Positions 37,356-47,025 of a stretch of DNA of 64,000 nt are shown in pieces. Under the pieces are notes generated by a model. The model worked only from the letters and a program-made list of their open reading frames with translations, was not told the DNA's origin and ran no database searches. Each line of letters begins with the position of its first letter. The first letter of the stretch is position 1. This stretch comes from Sthenelais limicola (taxonomy: Eukaryota; Annelida; Polychaeta; Phyllodocida; Sigalionidae): contig OW804096.1 of NCBI GenBank assembly GCA_942159475.1, forward strand, positions 125,664,941 to 125,728,940, in the 5' to 3' direction. A program made the position numbers and the translations under genes.

Positions 37356-39387
37356 AGGGTCAGTCAATGGGTTTATGGTCACTTTTAGGCCAACAAACTT
37401 TATGCAGCAATAAATACAACACCCAAGTCTCAATCTTTTTACCTCCATTTAGGTCCTACTTATAGTCATCTACGGGCGCGAATTGAGAAAGCTTAGTTGA
37501 AAAGGTCTGTTTAGCACAAGAGGGCACTGAAAGTGCTGTGTGATGTCACACATTTTCGCCTGAAATGTACAGAATATATACCTACCTTCCCCCCAATCCC
37601 TCAGCTATTGAAACAGGTATTTCAAGACACCTGTAATGAGAGGTCAATAATTGAGTTTAGTCCTCCCCTTACACGAAGAAACACAAAAAGTGGTGAAATG
37701 TGATGTGTTTCAGGGAAATGTGTCACACGTCACAAAACTGATATTTTCCAAATAAATTCATTCACAAGAACCCTTGCTTGTGTGAATGTCGTTCTTGGGA
37801 GCTATGGGGACATTCCATGAATAACTAGTCGGTTGTTATAGGGAGTCGTGTAATTACTGCCAATGGTTAATGTAGAGTCTCATTGATCGTGATGAATCTA
37901 GTTGATCTTGCTAGCTGTATAATAATAACTCTAGTAGAGCAAAAAGGTCCAGGTTGGAGAACTAAAGTAGCTTTTATTGGGTCCAATCTTGTAACATGTC
38001 AATCAGTCAATATAATAGGTGCAAAGCTAGACCATGGTCAGAACACACAGTCAAAGTCAGTCTGGTCAGTAAACTCTAAGTCCAGTCCATTTAGTCAAGT
38101 CAGAGTCAGGGGTAATGAGTTGTCTTCTTAGGTCTGCATATTGGTAAGTCTTTACGAGGTCTAGCAGAAGTCTGTTCAAGGTCTATCGGTAGTCTAACTC
38201 TGACAGGACCTGGGGCCTTTATATATAATTAAGATTTCATTATCTAAACTGGGCATTGCAACAATGTTTTTGAACATTCTAGCAAGCCCCTAGTAGCATT
38301 GCATGATAATTACTTAGAATAGAAGGATTGGAAGGGGAACTTGCATCACCCCGGAAGTCCAGCGACTCATCCCTGATATGATGCAATGTACTCTAAACAT
38401 ATGGAGGAGTGGGTCTGGCGCAATACCCGGACCCATGTCATCATGAGGGGGGGAATGCCTCAGACCATGTCCTATTGCAATAACGAATAACATACTGACT
38501 GACTATGGCCAAGTTCATTTGATACAACTAAATACCTTATTTAGGCACCCTTAAACATTTAAACAATAAAACTAAGTCTTAATCCTTGACACACATAAAA
38601 TATACTCAGATATTAACACTTGAAATGTCATCATTTTTGGGGTTCTTTGAGCTGCTAGTAGCATAAATACATTACCAAATTTCAAAACGGTGTATTACAT
38701 TAACTCTTGCATTTCTAAGGTCATCCTATAGAGTACATTTAGCTACTTTATTAGTAATTGTCTACTCAAAAATATTCCAAACCTGTTTTTCAAAAATAAA
38801 GTTATCAAACTTGAAATAGAATAGTACTTATTAGAGGCCCTACTGTTAACTATCATTGGAATTGGCTTGATGTCATCTTTTCAAATATGGTCATTATCTC
38901 AAAATCCTTTTTTTGTGACTTAATTGTGACTCATTTCCCTTAAACACATCACAAATGTGTGATACCTTGGTGCCACAGTGTATCAAAAGAGAGGGAAATA
39001 GCATTGCATACATTTCACTCTGACCTTGTGATGAAGAATCAATGGGTAATACAGTTTGTTTGTTTTGGTCTGCACACCTGCCTTGGTAAAGCTCCTTCTG
39101 TGACCTTATCACTCTTGCAACCCACCTTCCTTCTTTCTACCAGCAAATTCTATGAGACTTCTTTATTATGTTCATTGCATGTTTATTTCAAGACTGGTGA
39201 AACTTTGTGACGTAGGGAAACAGTGGCGCCTTGAATGGAGAGTTAAACTGTGCAACTACTTTCTCCCTACTTTAAATGCGTAAAACTCACTAAATATTAG
39301 GTTGAATTAAGTAAAACTGGGGCAGTTACATTTCAATAATAGCAAAGAAGTTGATTTTCTCATAACATTTTGGGGTATACTGACACT
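37356..39387. mobile_element. TTAA-flanked element, about 2 kb, with nested insertion
   Basis: TTAA occurs at both borders (37352-37355 and 39388-39391), adjoining short inverted ends AGGGTCAGTC and, inverted, AGTGTCAGTA. TTAA duplication is the hallmark of piggyBac and Kolobok. Two internal blocks (37690-37760 and about 38600-38825) are homologous to 60506-60570 and 60590-60830, proving a dispersed family. In the copy at 60.5 kb these blocks are nearly contiguous. The open frames at 38894-39210 on both strands have no transposase features. Confidence 0.5.
37765..38590. mobile_element. Probable insertion inside the TTAA-flanked element
   Basis: Inferred because the flanking blocks are adjacent in the related copy at 60.5 kb. 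It carries many short AGTC motifs (38010-38110), a polypurine run GAGGGGGGGAATG near 38446, and ACTAAAGTAGCTTTTATTGG near 37960, so an LTR-type origin is possible. No coding remnant was seen. Confidence 0.35.
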
Positions 39388-39391
39388 TTAA

Positions 39392-40170
39392 AGAGAACAA
39401 AAATGATAATGCATTATAGTATAATATTTTCATCAATCACATAAGCATCTCCATAATAACTATTAATTTTATATAATTACGTTATCTCATGATGATATAT
39501 ACTTGCGTTTACAATAATCAAATAATAAGAACAAATCATTCTAAAGGGACCTTTAAAGGTCAAAATAAATTTTCTCTCTTATTGTTAATGCCACATGTGC
39601 ATTTACCCACCTACACGCCATAACATCTTTTTAAATTGAGACTAATTCTATTACTCTACAGAAAGTCAACATTTGGAGGTTTGGTTTTGAAAAGTGTTAT
39701 ACTTTTCAAATTACGCGTCTATAATGATCTATCATGTCTGTGTCTATAGCCCTTTCTCATATTATGAAGTAATTACATTTATTTGATATATTCTAGATAA
39801 GGATGCATTTCAAGATTAATAATCTCATTTACATTATAACAATGATCTATTTTTCAGTTATAACATGATCTAATTAATAACAATTTTCTATAGTAGTTAG
39901 ATTACATTCAATATCACACTTTCATACACATGTAAATATTTATGACAATGTTTATAATATGCCCATAGGATAGAGGAATATTGAAATATCAACCTTTGTT
40001 TATCTATGAAAAGAAATCGTCATATGATAGTATCTAAGAGGTAAAAGAAAAAAAATCAATTCGAATTCTTATCATGCATGTACGATTAAAATATTTTTAG
40101 ATGGAGAGAAAAAACTTCCAACTTCTTATGTTTCCAAAGTTTTCGTGTTTCTATTGTAAGAGGTCGGATC
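39392..40170. other. Intergenic
   Basis: AT-rich, nothing recognised. Confidence 0.5.
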
Positions 40171-40207
40171 CTACATGTTTCGCCGCTTATCTGGGCTTCA
40201 TGAGGGA
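40171..40207 (-). repeat. Penelope-like terminal motif, decayed hammerhead-like core
   Basis: The plus strand reads ACATGTTTCGCCGCTTATCT then GGGCTTCATGAGG, the kind of 'TTTCG...CTTCATCAG' end known from Penelope-like retroelements. On the minus strand it gives CTCATGA, a short stem (GCC/GGC), then GAAAC. It matches the hammerhead ribozyme core except for one G-to-C change in CTGATGA, so it should be inactive. The related and better copy is at 44535-44561. Confidence 0.45.
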
Positions 40208-41370
40208 TAACAAATATTTCTATCGCATCCTCTCTAGTGGAATCCGCATATATGTGACAAATAGTGCAGTACATGTCCTTCAACCTCTCAATAAATTAAA
40301 ACCTACATTTCACTAGTGCCAATGATAACAATGCCCGTTTGTAACTATTACTCTTACTCCCTTCCTTCATATCCGCACCCTTCTCTGACTGATGACCACC
40401 GAATGAGAATAAAGGGGAATGTTTGGGTCACGGTGAAATAGAGTCCCTTTACCTTGGGATAATGGTACTCATCACTCCATGGAGGCAACAGGAGGCCTCA
40501 TATTCAAAGGTCAAGAAAGTAATGTATACTGTTCATTTCTTGACGAGTGTATGCATTACAGTACAACAGGCAATTCACATATATTCATTCGGCAATAAGG
40601 TCCTGTGGCATAAAACCTAACAAAATGAATGTTTGTGTGGGAATTCCTTCACCTGTAGGAAGGAAAAAAGTTCTTCCTACTTAAAATACCCAGTTGCTAG
40701 GAATAGCCTATATATACACACGATGGTTGGTAGGTAGGAATTACTTTTCCTCCACATCGATGTAAGGGGAAAAAGTGTAGGTACTGACACACAGTATTTC
40801 TTTCCTTAGTTCTGACAACGGGTCCCTAGGTAGTTCCCAACTTGCTCAAAGTGAATCAACAGGCGCAGGAACTTTCCACTTTCTGAAATTAGTTTAATAA
40901 TACCCTTTTGATGTATCAATTTATATCAGGCACCTGAAAGTCTATAATCCTAATATCCGTAGGATCGTATGTGACATATTACTTTGAATCATAGATGTCC
41001 TGTTTCTATAAAGAGATCACTCTTCATTGATTGAAGTGCATCATTATGAACATAGTTGCACGTCCATGGTAACAATGATTATATAATACATGAATAAAAA
41101 TGTATAAATTTATACAGAATTCTATCCATAGTTCATGCACATTTCATCTAAAAGATCAATTTGATTCACAAATCCGCTATATCCGCTTAAAATGGAAAAA
41201 ATCCTGTAATTTGATCCAACTAAATAGTCAAATAACATTACCTATGGATGTTGAATATATACATAAAAAGGAGCCATCCATTATGAATGGTTGAATAAGA
41301 CACAATGGGAGTAGATTTAGTATTTCTTTATTTCTCTTTAAATTGCCTAAGTGCAGGCTCTTGTACTTGT
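40208..41370. other. Intergenic
   Basis: Nothing recognised. Confidence 0.5.
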
Positions 41371-41414
41371 AATTGTGTCCGGTAGGGCTTGAAATTGTGT
41401 CCGGTAGGGCTTGA
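41371..41414 (+). repeat. 22-bp tandem duplication
   Basis: The unit begins AATTGTGTCCGGTAGGGCTT and is repeated exactly at 41371-41392 and 41393-41414. A CAA-rich stretch follows at 41482-41496. Confidence 0.9.
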
Positions 41415-41589
41415 AACCCTCCCTATGCAGGGAGCCTAGACCCACCGACAGTATCACTTATAATGATTAATAAAAGTTTCAACAACAACAACAACTTGTT
41501 ACAAAATGTTCTGTGCTGAATAAAAATCTTTAAATACAAATTCATTCCCTAATCGCCGTCTTAATGCATGCAAGGAGGTGTGATAATTA

Positions 41590-41878
41590 TCCACAGTCGA
41601 CACCTCGGCGCTTATATTTGGGCGGGAGCAGACACGTGGCCGTTGGGACCACGCCTCCTTTCCATTGACCAATCAGAGCAGCGCGCCAGTCATTATGACG
41701 CGCCCATCACGTGGAACAACAAAACCACGTTCTACTGTTTACTTCTCACTTGTTCGCAGCATTGCTCGGACGTGTATAGACTCAATTTTTTTTCTTTACC
41801 TGATGTTGTATCTGTTTTGCTGAATAATAAACCATGCATTGCTTGGTTTCCGGCCAATCCTTGTGTCATTGTTCATTC
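41590..41878 (+). mobile_element. LTR-like promoter/poly(A) unit, copy 1
   Basis: Shares landmarks with 45066-45330 and 56467-56750: a CGA...TATATTTGGG block near the start, a GACCAATCAGA CCAAT box (also in copy 2), AATAAA (41826-41831), then GCTTGGTTTCCGGCCAATCC soon after. A promoter followed by a poly(A) signal and a short conserved tail within 0.3 kb is the plan of a solo LTR. No gag, pol, primer site or polypurine tract adjoins it. The 109-codon frame across it is incidental. Confidence 0.55.
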
Positions 41879-41913
41879 ATCATATTATTATCCATAGCAT
41901 CGTACGACCAAAT

Positions 41914-42034
41914 ATGATATAAACATTACTATATGAATCCTAACCATCCATAACTTGCTCAGGCTCCAATATCATGTCATTAAAGGATTTTATTAATTGC
42001 ATTGACGTCAGGATGCGAATATATTTCCAAGGGG
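41914..42034 (+). repeat. Local duplication, empty-site copy
   Basis: Matches 44368-44646 (for example GATATAAACATTACTATA, CATCCATAACTTG, TTATTAATTGCATTGACGTC, GCGAATATATTTC). It lacks the 159-bp element present in the other copy, and so shows the pre-insertion state. Confidence 0.85.
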
Positions 42035-43331
42035 GAACTTCCTGCAATCACTCATTGTCCTGATTTTTTTTTATCAATTCTGTATTTCAATCGACATTAG
42101 GCTGACAATTTGGACTTATAGATGTGTAATGTAAAATTAATTTTTCTTATCTTATAGCGACATGAGACACGTGAAATTTCATGGACAGCCGTCCTTAATA
42201 GGATAACCTTTAATGAGGTTTGTGGCATTTCAGCTTTTTTCCCTGGATATGAAATTAGTATAATTGAACTTGGTTGAAATCTCTCACGAATACAACAAAC
42301 TGCACGGCTATATCACGAAGAGGATCTAATTCACTTTCACAATTTCAAACTAGTCACACAGATTATAGGCCTACTACACCGCCGGTGTAAGCTTACGAGT
42401 GCACAAATATGAGCAGAAGCCTTGGCAGTTATCATTTAAAGATTATATATGTCCACGGGAGCATAGGCCTACTTGACAATATACCAAAGATAATCATAAT
42501 GAAGCGAAAACCTTTTTCCACAACAAAGAAGGTATTCATATACAGTCATTCATCTCAATTTACAGTATTTGATACAAAAGACGAGATGACAAATGTTGCT
42601 GTAACCTGCAGCATGACCAAACTCCTCGTGATTTCCTGATATACATATACTATATATCTTTGAAGTTAGGTATGCATGGCTAATCGTTATTTGACACAAA
42701 ACGCGTTTGGGCTATACATCAATTCTTTACCCTGGGTGCGAAAGCAAGGCGTGTGATAAAATTGCTGAATATTTTATACATCAGGCCAAGATAAAAGACT
42801 CATATTCATTCTCATTAGGAACTTGATTAAGTAGTAACTTTTTTCAAGAATAAATAGTCTGGGTCCTAGTCAAGGACTACGGTTTTATATATGCAAATGC
42901 TAGATAAACGATACTAAAAGATGTCGACATGCCCTGACTGTTAAGGAATCAAACAACTATTTCTTTTTTCTGCATGACCTTTTATAAGTACATCATCTTG
43001 ATTAGAGTTAGAACTTGGTTTGCTGAAGGTTTCACTTGAAATTTTTAATTTGTAATGTATATAAATGCACCTTTTGCCGGAAAATCGTATAGGTAACACC
43101 TTATCACTCTGTGATAAAACCATATCAGGCAGATTTAACGCTATTATTTTAACATTATAGTTGAAACATCAAATTCCATAATATATAGCAGTAACAAGAA
43201 GTCAAGATCAGCTGATCAGACAGATATATGATTATCGCACCCATGTGCAATACGCCAGACTGTCGTGTTCACTTTCGTGCATTATAATTATCTGGTCTCT
43301 CTGACCTTATCCATAATTCCAGTTCATATCC
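42035..43331. other. Intergenic
   Basis: Nothing recognised. Confidence 0.5.
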
Positions 43332-43457
43332 ATGGCAGAACGTGAGCAAATTAGCGTCAGAAGTCGCAGAAATGAGACTTCAGGAACCGGGCTGTCAAGA
43401 ATAGAAAAATATCTGCCTTCTGCGAGTTCGGAGGGGCTGACTTTGCAAACAGGATGA
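43332..43457 (+). CDS. Small open frame with strong start context
   Basis: ATG in the context TCCATGGCAG opens a 41-codon frame beginning MAEREQISVRSRRNETSGTG and ending LTLQTG before TGA. It is hydrophilic, basic at the N-terminal end, and of mixed codon use richer in G and C than its surroundings. I know no homologous family. There is no good donor at its end, so it would be a complete microprotein rather than a first exon. It could equally be chance in a GC-richer patch. Confidence 0.2.
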   Translation: MAEREQISVRSRRNETSGTGLSRIEKYLPSASSEGLTLQTG

Positions 43458-43814
43458 TTGCCCGTTTGTCACATTCACCTTTCCATCTAGTGAGAACGGC
43501 CGTTGTGTGATGGAGAAAAAAAGAATGTCCCTTCTAGACGCCATCGGCTCACTTATTTTAATTCTGGTTCTGGGAAATTATGCATAATCTCCATATATTT
43601 CCGTTCTCAACGAAGAGTCTTGTATAAACAGGGAATAATATCCGTCGTCGTCGGATTGCGTGCTGAAATAGTGAAGCTTTCCAGATAACAACTTTTCTGT
43701 AATAGTCGTGGCAAGTAGATACATAATCAGTATTTATCACCCTCCATTGTTCTCCTAAATGAATGAGTCTAGACCAGGATATTAGTGAGTTATGTAATTA
43801 CTTATGAGACTTAC

Positions 43815-43980
43815 CTGGAGGTACGTGGACGGGCCGTTGGTTGTCTGGTTTGAAAAGTGACCATTTATCTTGTATCCACAGTCCTGTTTCAGCACGCAAC
43901 CTCTTTTCCCTTTTCCTGCATCTGGTTCATCCCTGTCAAGTCTGACATCTGCAACTACTGCATAAAAGTTGTCTGAGTAT
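43815..43980 (-). CDS. Candidate internal protein-coding exon (166 nt)
   Basis: On the minus strand a pyrimidine-rich acceptor (TTCTTTTGTTGCCACCTTAG) is followed by 166 nt with one fully open frame of 55 codons, ending CTCCAG directly before the consensus donor GTAAGT. The frame reads YSDNFYAVVADVRLDRDEPD, then AGKGKRGCVLKQDCGYKING and HFSNQTTNGPSTYLQ. It has two cysteines, an N-glycosylation sequon (NQT), mixed charge and normal amino-acid usage, all unlike random AT-rich translation. It starts after two bases of a split codon and ends on a codon boundary. The cysteines and sequon suggest an extracellular region. I cannot assign a family, and the neighbouring exons were not found. Confidence 0.5.
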
Positions 43981-44367
43981 CTAAGGTGGCAACAAAAGAA
44001 TATCTCCTCTAACCTTTCTCTAATCAGTATTATAATTATCGTTACGTTATCGTTTCAGTTACCTCCTTATTTAGTTCGCAAATTTAGACAAAAAGTGCAT
44101 TTTAAGAGTGATATGCATGAACCGGTATGTTTCAAACAGGAGTTTCGTTGCAAGTTTGCATTTCCTCCAGCCTTTTTATATATCATTCTCTTCATATAAC
44201 TAATGTATTGGTTATAATACTGTGGTCCTAGTCAATTGAGGCAATACTATTTTATAGTCTATCACAAAGAAGTTATCACCATCACAACACCTGTGGTTTA
44301 TTCAAGCACTCTTTTATTTATTTTAGATGTAAATGAAACATATGTAAAGAGCTAGCCTACACTAATT
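43981..44367. other. Intergenic or intron
   Basis: Nothing recognised beyond the acceptor tract of the exon at 43815-43980. Confidence 0.4.
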
Positions 44368-44646
44368 ATGATATAAACATTACTATACAAGTCATAATGA
44401 TCCATAACTTGTCTTGAAGGTGAGGGTAGCTCGTATTATGCTAAGGGGGGCCGGATGATTTAATAGATGGTTCCTTAGTAGGGTGGAAATAAAACCCAGT
44501 GTTGATGGTTTTTATATTTTATTCATACACAAGCTTTCGCCCTTATCTGGGGCTTCATCAGGTGTTGATCATCCATAACTTGGTTAGAATATCAACATGT
44601 CATTAAACGGTCTTATTAATTGCATTGACGTCAATACGCGAATATA
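44368..44646 (+). repeat. Local duplication, filled-site copy
   Basis: The second copy of 41914-42034, interrupted at the CCATAACTTG site by the element at 44412-44570, with the site duplicated on both sides. Confidence 0.85.
44412..44570 (-). mobile_element. Penelope-like end fragment with hammerhead-like core and 12-bp target duplication
   Basis: The insert is flanked by ATCCATAACTTG at 44400-44411 and 44571-44582, and the paralogous empty site at 41914-42034 has one copy. Near its end the plus strand reads ACAAGCTTTCGCCCTTATCT then GGGGCTTCATCAGG, a motif style known from Penelope-like elements. On the minus strand this is CTGATGA (44561-44555), then A plus a GCCC/GGGC stem with loop CAGATAA, then GAAA (44538-44535). 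These are the conserved core strands of a hammerhead ribozyme, with one extra A before the stem. I could not close stems I and III, so self-cleavage is unproven. Confidence 0.55.
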
Positions 44647-45065
44647 TTTCACAAATTTGCATTGCAGCCAGGTATACAAACCAAAGACCCAATAGTCAGG
44701 AATCATCACAGTAATAATTAGGTGTTTACTAACGATGTTTTCTAGGTGTTCCTTAACATGTGATTTCTTAACCAGCAAGGCATTTAGAATTTCATCGCAC
44801 TATAAGAGGATGTTATAGTTGTCTTTGGTAGAACTATCGGTTGCGCTTTTGCTACCTACTTTTGCCTCTGAACAGGAGCTCAGCTCGATACCCGGGAATG
44901 ATTTAGTTCCTAGTGTAACTCTAATCAAAATTAATCGTCATTCACAGCCTCCACTGAGAAATTATGTTGCGTGTTGAATCAATACAAAAATTACGAAATA
45001 GTTTTTAAATAGGCCTATTATGTATGTAAGGCAATGTAGGCCTACATAAATACAGGATATATATA
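44647..45065. other. Intergenic
   Basis: Nothing recognised. Confidence 0.5.
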
Positions 45066-45330
45066 ACCGACCCATCGATGCCCATATTTGGTGACCAGGG
45101 GCGGTTGCCTGGGTGACCCCCCCCTTTCCTCCAGAGACCAATCAGATCCGGTTGGGCACCACTATGACATTACCAAAACATAAACAAAAACACTTGCCCA
45201 TTCAGATCAGCAGTGTACGGACGGGTATTTCAACATTTCTATTATTTACTATTGTCTGTTTCTAGGGTGAAATAAACCTAACTTTGCTTGGTTTCAGGCC
45301 AATTATTGTGTTTCGTTCATATGTCAGACT
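45066..45330 (+). mobile_element. LTR-like promoter/poly(A) unit, copy 2
   Basis: Has CGACCCATCGATGCCCATAT near the start, GACCAATCAGA, AATAAACC (45271-45278) and TTTGCTTGGTTTCAGGCCAA, in the same order and spacing as copy 1. It is moderately diverged from the other two copies, so the family is old. Confidence 0.55.
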
Positions 45331-45553
45331 ATGTTAGACAACCGACCAGACACCAATATAAATATGTGTGTTTACATATATACAGACACTTCTCAGGGTG
45401 TTATACATTGAGAGGGAATAACAAAATAACCCATCCCAAAAACGATCGGCACCATGCAAACCGTGTGTCTTTATATAATTGAATGTTAAGTGTTATGTCC
45501 AATAACAAAGTTGAAAAAACCCAAAATAATTGCGACTTCTAAAAAGTGTTATC

Positions 45554-45735
45554 CCCAGGAAACTCTGGTATTTTGGACACATCTTGAGAAGTGATGACAC
45601 TCTATAACGCACAGTGCTTGAAGGTAGAGCAGAAGGAGACCACTCGATCATGAGGGGGACAAAGGACAACCTGGATCGACTACTCGTAGAAGTGGATCAG
45701 CCACTGCTCTCCTCTGGTCTCCTCTCCCTGTTGAT
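45554..45735 (+). pseudogene. 3' fragment of a LINE reverse-transcriptase ORF
   Basis: Frame 1 gives PRKLWYFGHILRSDDTL, a stop, then RTVLEGRAEGDHS. After a frameshift, GGQRTTWIDYS continues. The pattern (R)(K)LxYFGHxxR...LEGxxEG...GRPxxxW is the conserved C-terminal tail of many LINE reverse transcriptases, where the segment from GGQR to TTW normally follows directly. One stop and one frameshift within 60 codons make it dead. It differs in type from the LINE at 14250-16168. Confidence 0.75.
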
Positions 45736-46439
45736 TTTGCTGCAGGACTTCATAAAAGTCCACATTTATATATCGGCCGAAAGCCTTAAAGGAGAACACC
45801 TACCTAGTATATCCTCTTTTCAAACGGCGAGGAAACATACAGTATTATGTTCTGTACATTGTAATGAATATCCATTAATTTCCGTGGCTATTTGGGGGCA
45901 ATTTAAAAGGGAAGACTCTGTCTGTTATTCGGCTAGTGTAAGTTGATATATTCCCAGAGTTCTATGCGGGAATGACGAGACCTGGGGCAGGGTAACTTCC
46001 GTCTGTTTTAATAGAGGTGAATGCACCAAAACAATATGAATTTAAATACAATCTAGATCGTTATAATCCCTGATTTCTACATGAATTTAAAGCATAGTTA
46101 TGGCTGAATAACAATAACCAGTGGCAGCAGGAAGACATCAGGGAGCTCTTTCAATAGATTTCAGCTGAAAAACCTCAAGGTGTAAGGCTTATATTTCACT
46201 TAGAGGTCTGACCAAACACTACCATAGAGAATCAGCAATTTCTGAGAGAGGTACAATTTGAGAAGGGAAGACTATAAAGGGAGATTAAACTAAAGTTGAT
46301 AATATCAGAGCAATCAATTTAGTCCTGATAGTGAGCATAATTAGAGAGAAAGTACTTTATCAGAAGCTATATCTGTGGTTCTGAAGAATGAGGGTTGTTT
46401 TTATGATCCCCAATGCAGTTTCAGATCAAACAAGTCTAC

Positions 46440-47025
46440 TTCCGACGCAGTATGATCGTTGAGAAAACATATATGAAAGCCTGGAAAATGGAAATACAGT
46501 AGTGGCAGAACTGCATTAATAACCATGTGCAGTGGTATAAGGCAAATGGTTTATCCCCCAATCAATCTAAAACAAAATTTCAGATATTTGGAAGACGAAA
46601 CCTGGCTTTATTTTGATTTGTGGTTGATGCTGATTATTTAAAATAATGTTGGGTATTGATACATAATATAAAAACGAAGCAGCTTATCAGGGGAATTTCT
46701 GATTTACATTAACTACATTTTCATCTATTTATAAGTACTTTTGCGAATTGAAGCCAAGGTCCAGTGGGCCAGTGGACCGTGACCAGTATAAGGAAGTATA
46801 CATTCCCACTTCGTGGAATCGTGGAACTGCCCAGTCAAATTGCAGCAATCTAACTATCTCACTGATTGTATCAACACCATGACAGAGAAATCTGTTGTGA
46901 CAATATTTCGATATTAGTATTTATAATTGTATTGTATGACCTGCAATTGTTTTATGTCAGTGTCTTCTTATGCCACGTAAATGCACACTCCTTTAACCAA
47001 CTCGTTAGTTAACCTGTATTATCAT
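46440..47025 (+). pseudogene. LINE remnant of a CR1/jockey-like type
   Basis: Three blocks in the right order on the plus strand. IYESLENGNTVVAELH lies near 46470. HVQWYKANGLSPNQSKTKF with IFGRRN (46524-46615) matches the 'WYxxNxLxLNxxKTxF' segment that follows the YXDD motif in reverse transcriptases. FVESWNCPVKLQQSNYLTDC (from about 46809) corresponds to the C-terminal 'xWNxLP' tail. Stops and frameshifts lie between them. A 3'-end-like sequence, CTCCTTTAACCAACTCGTTA (about 46991), recurs near 56063-56095. Confidence 0.75.
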
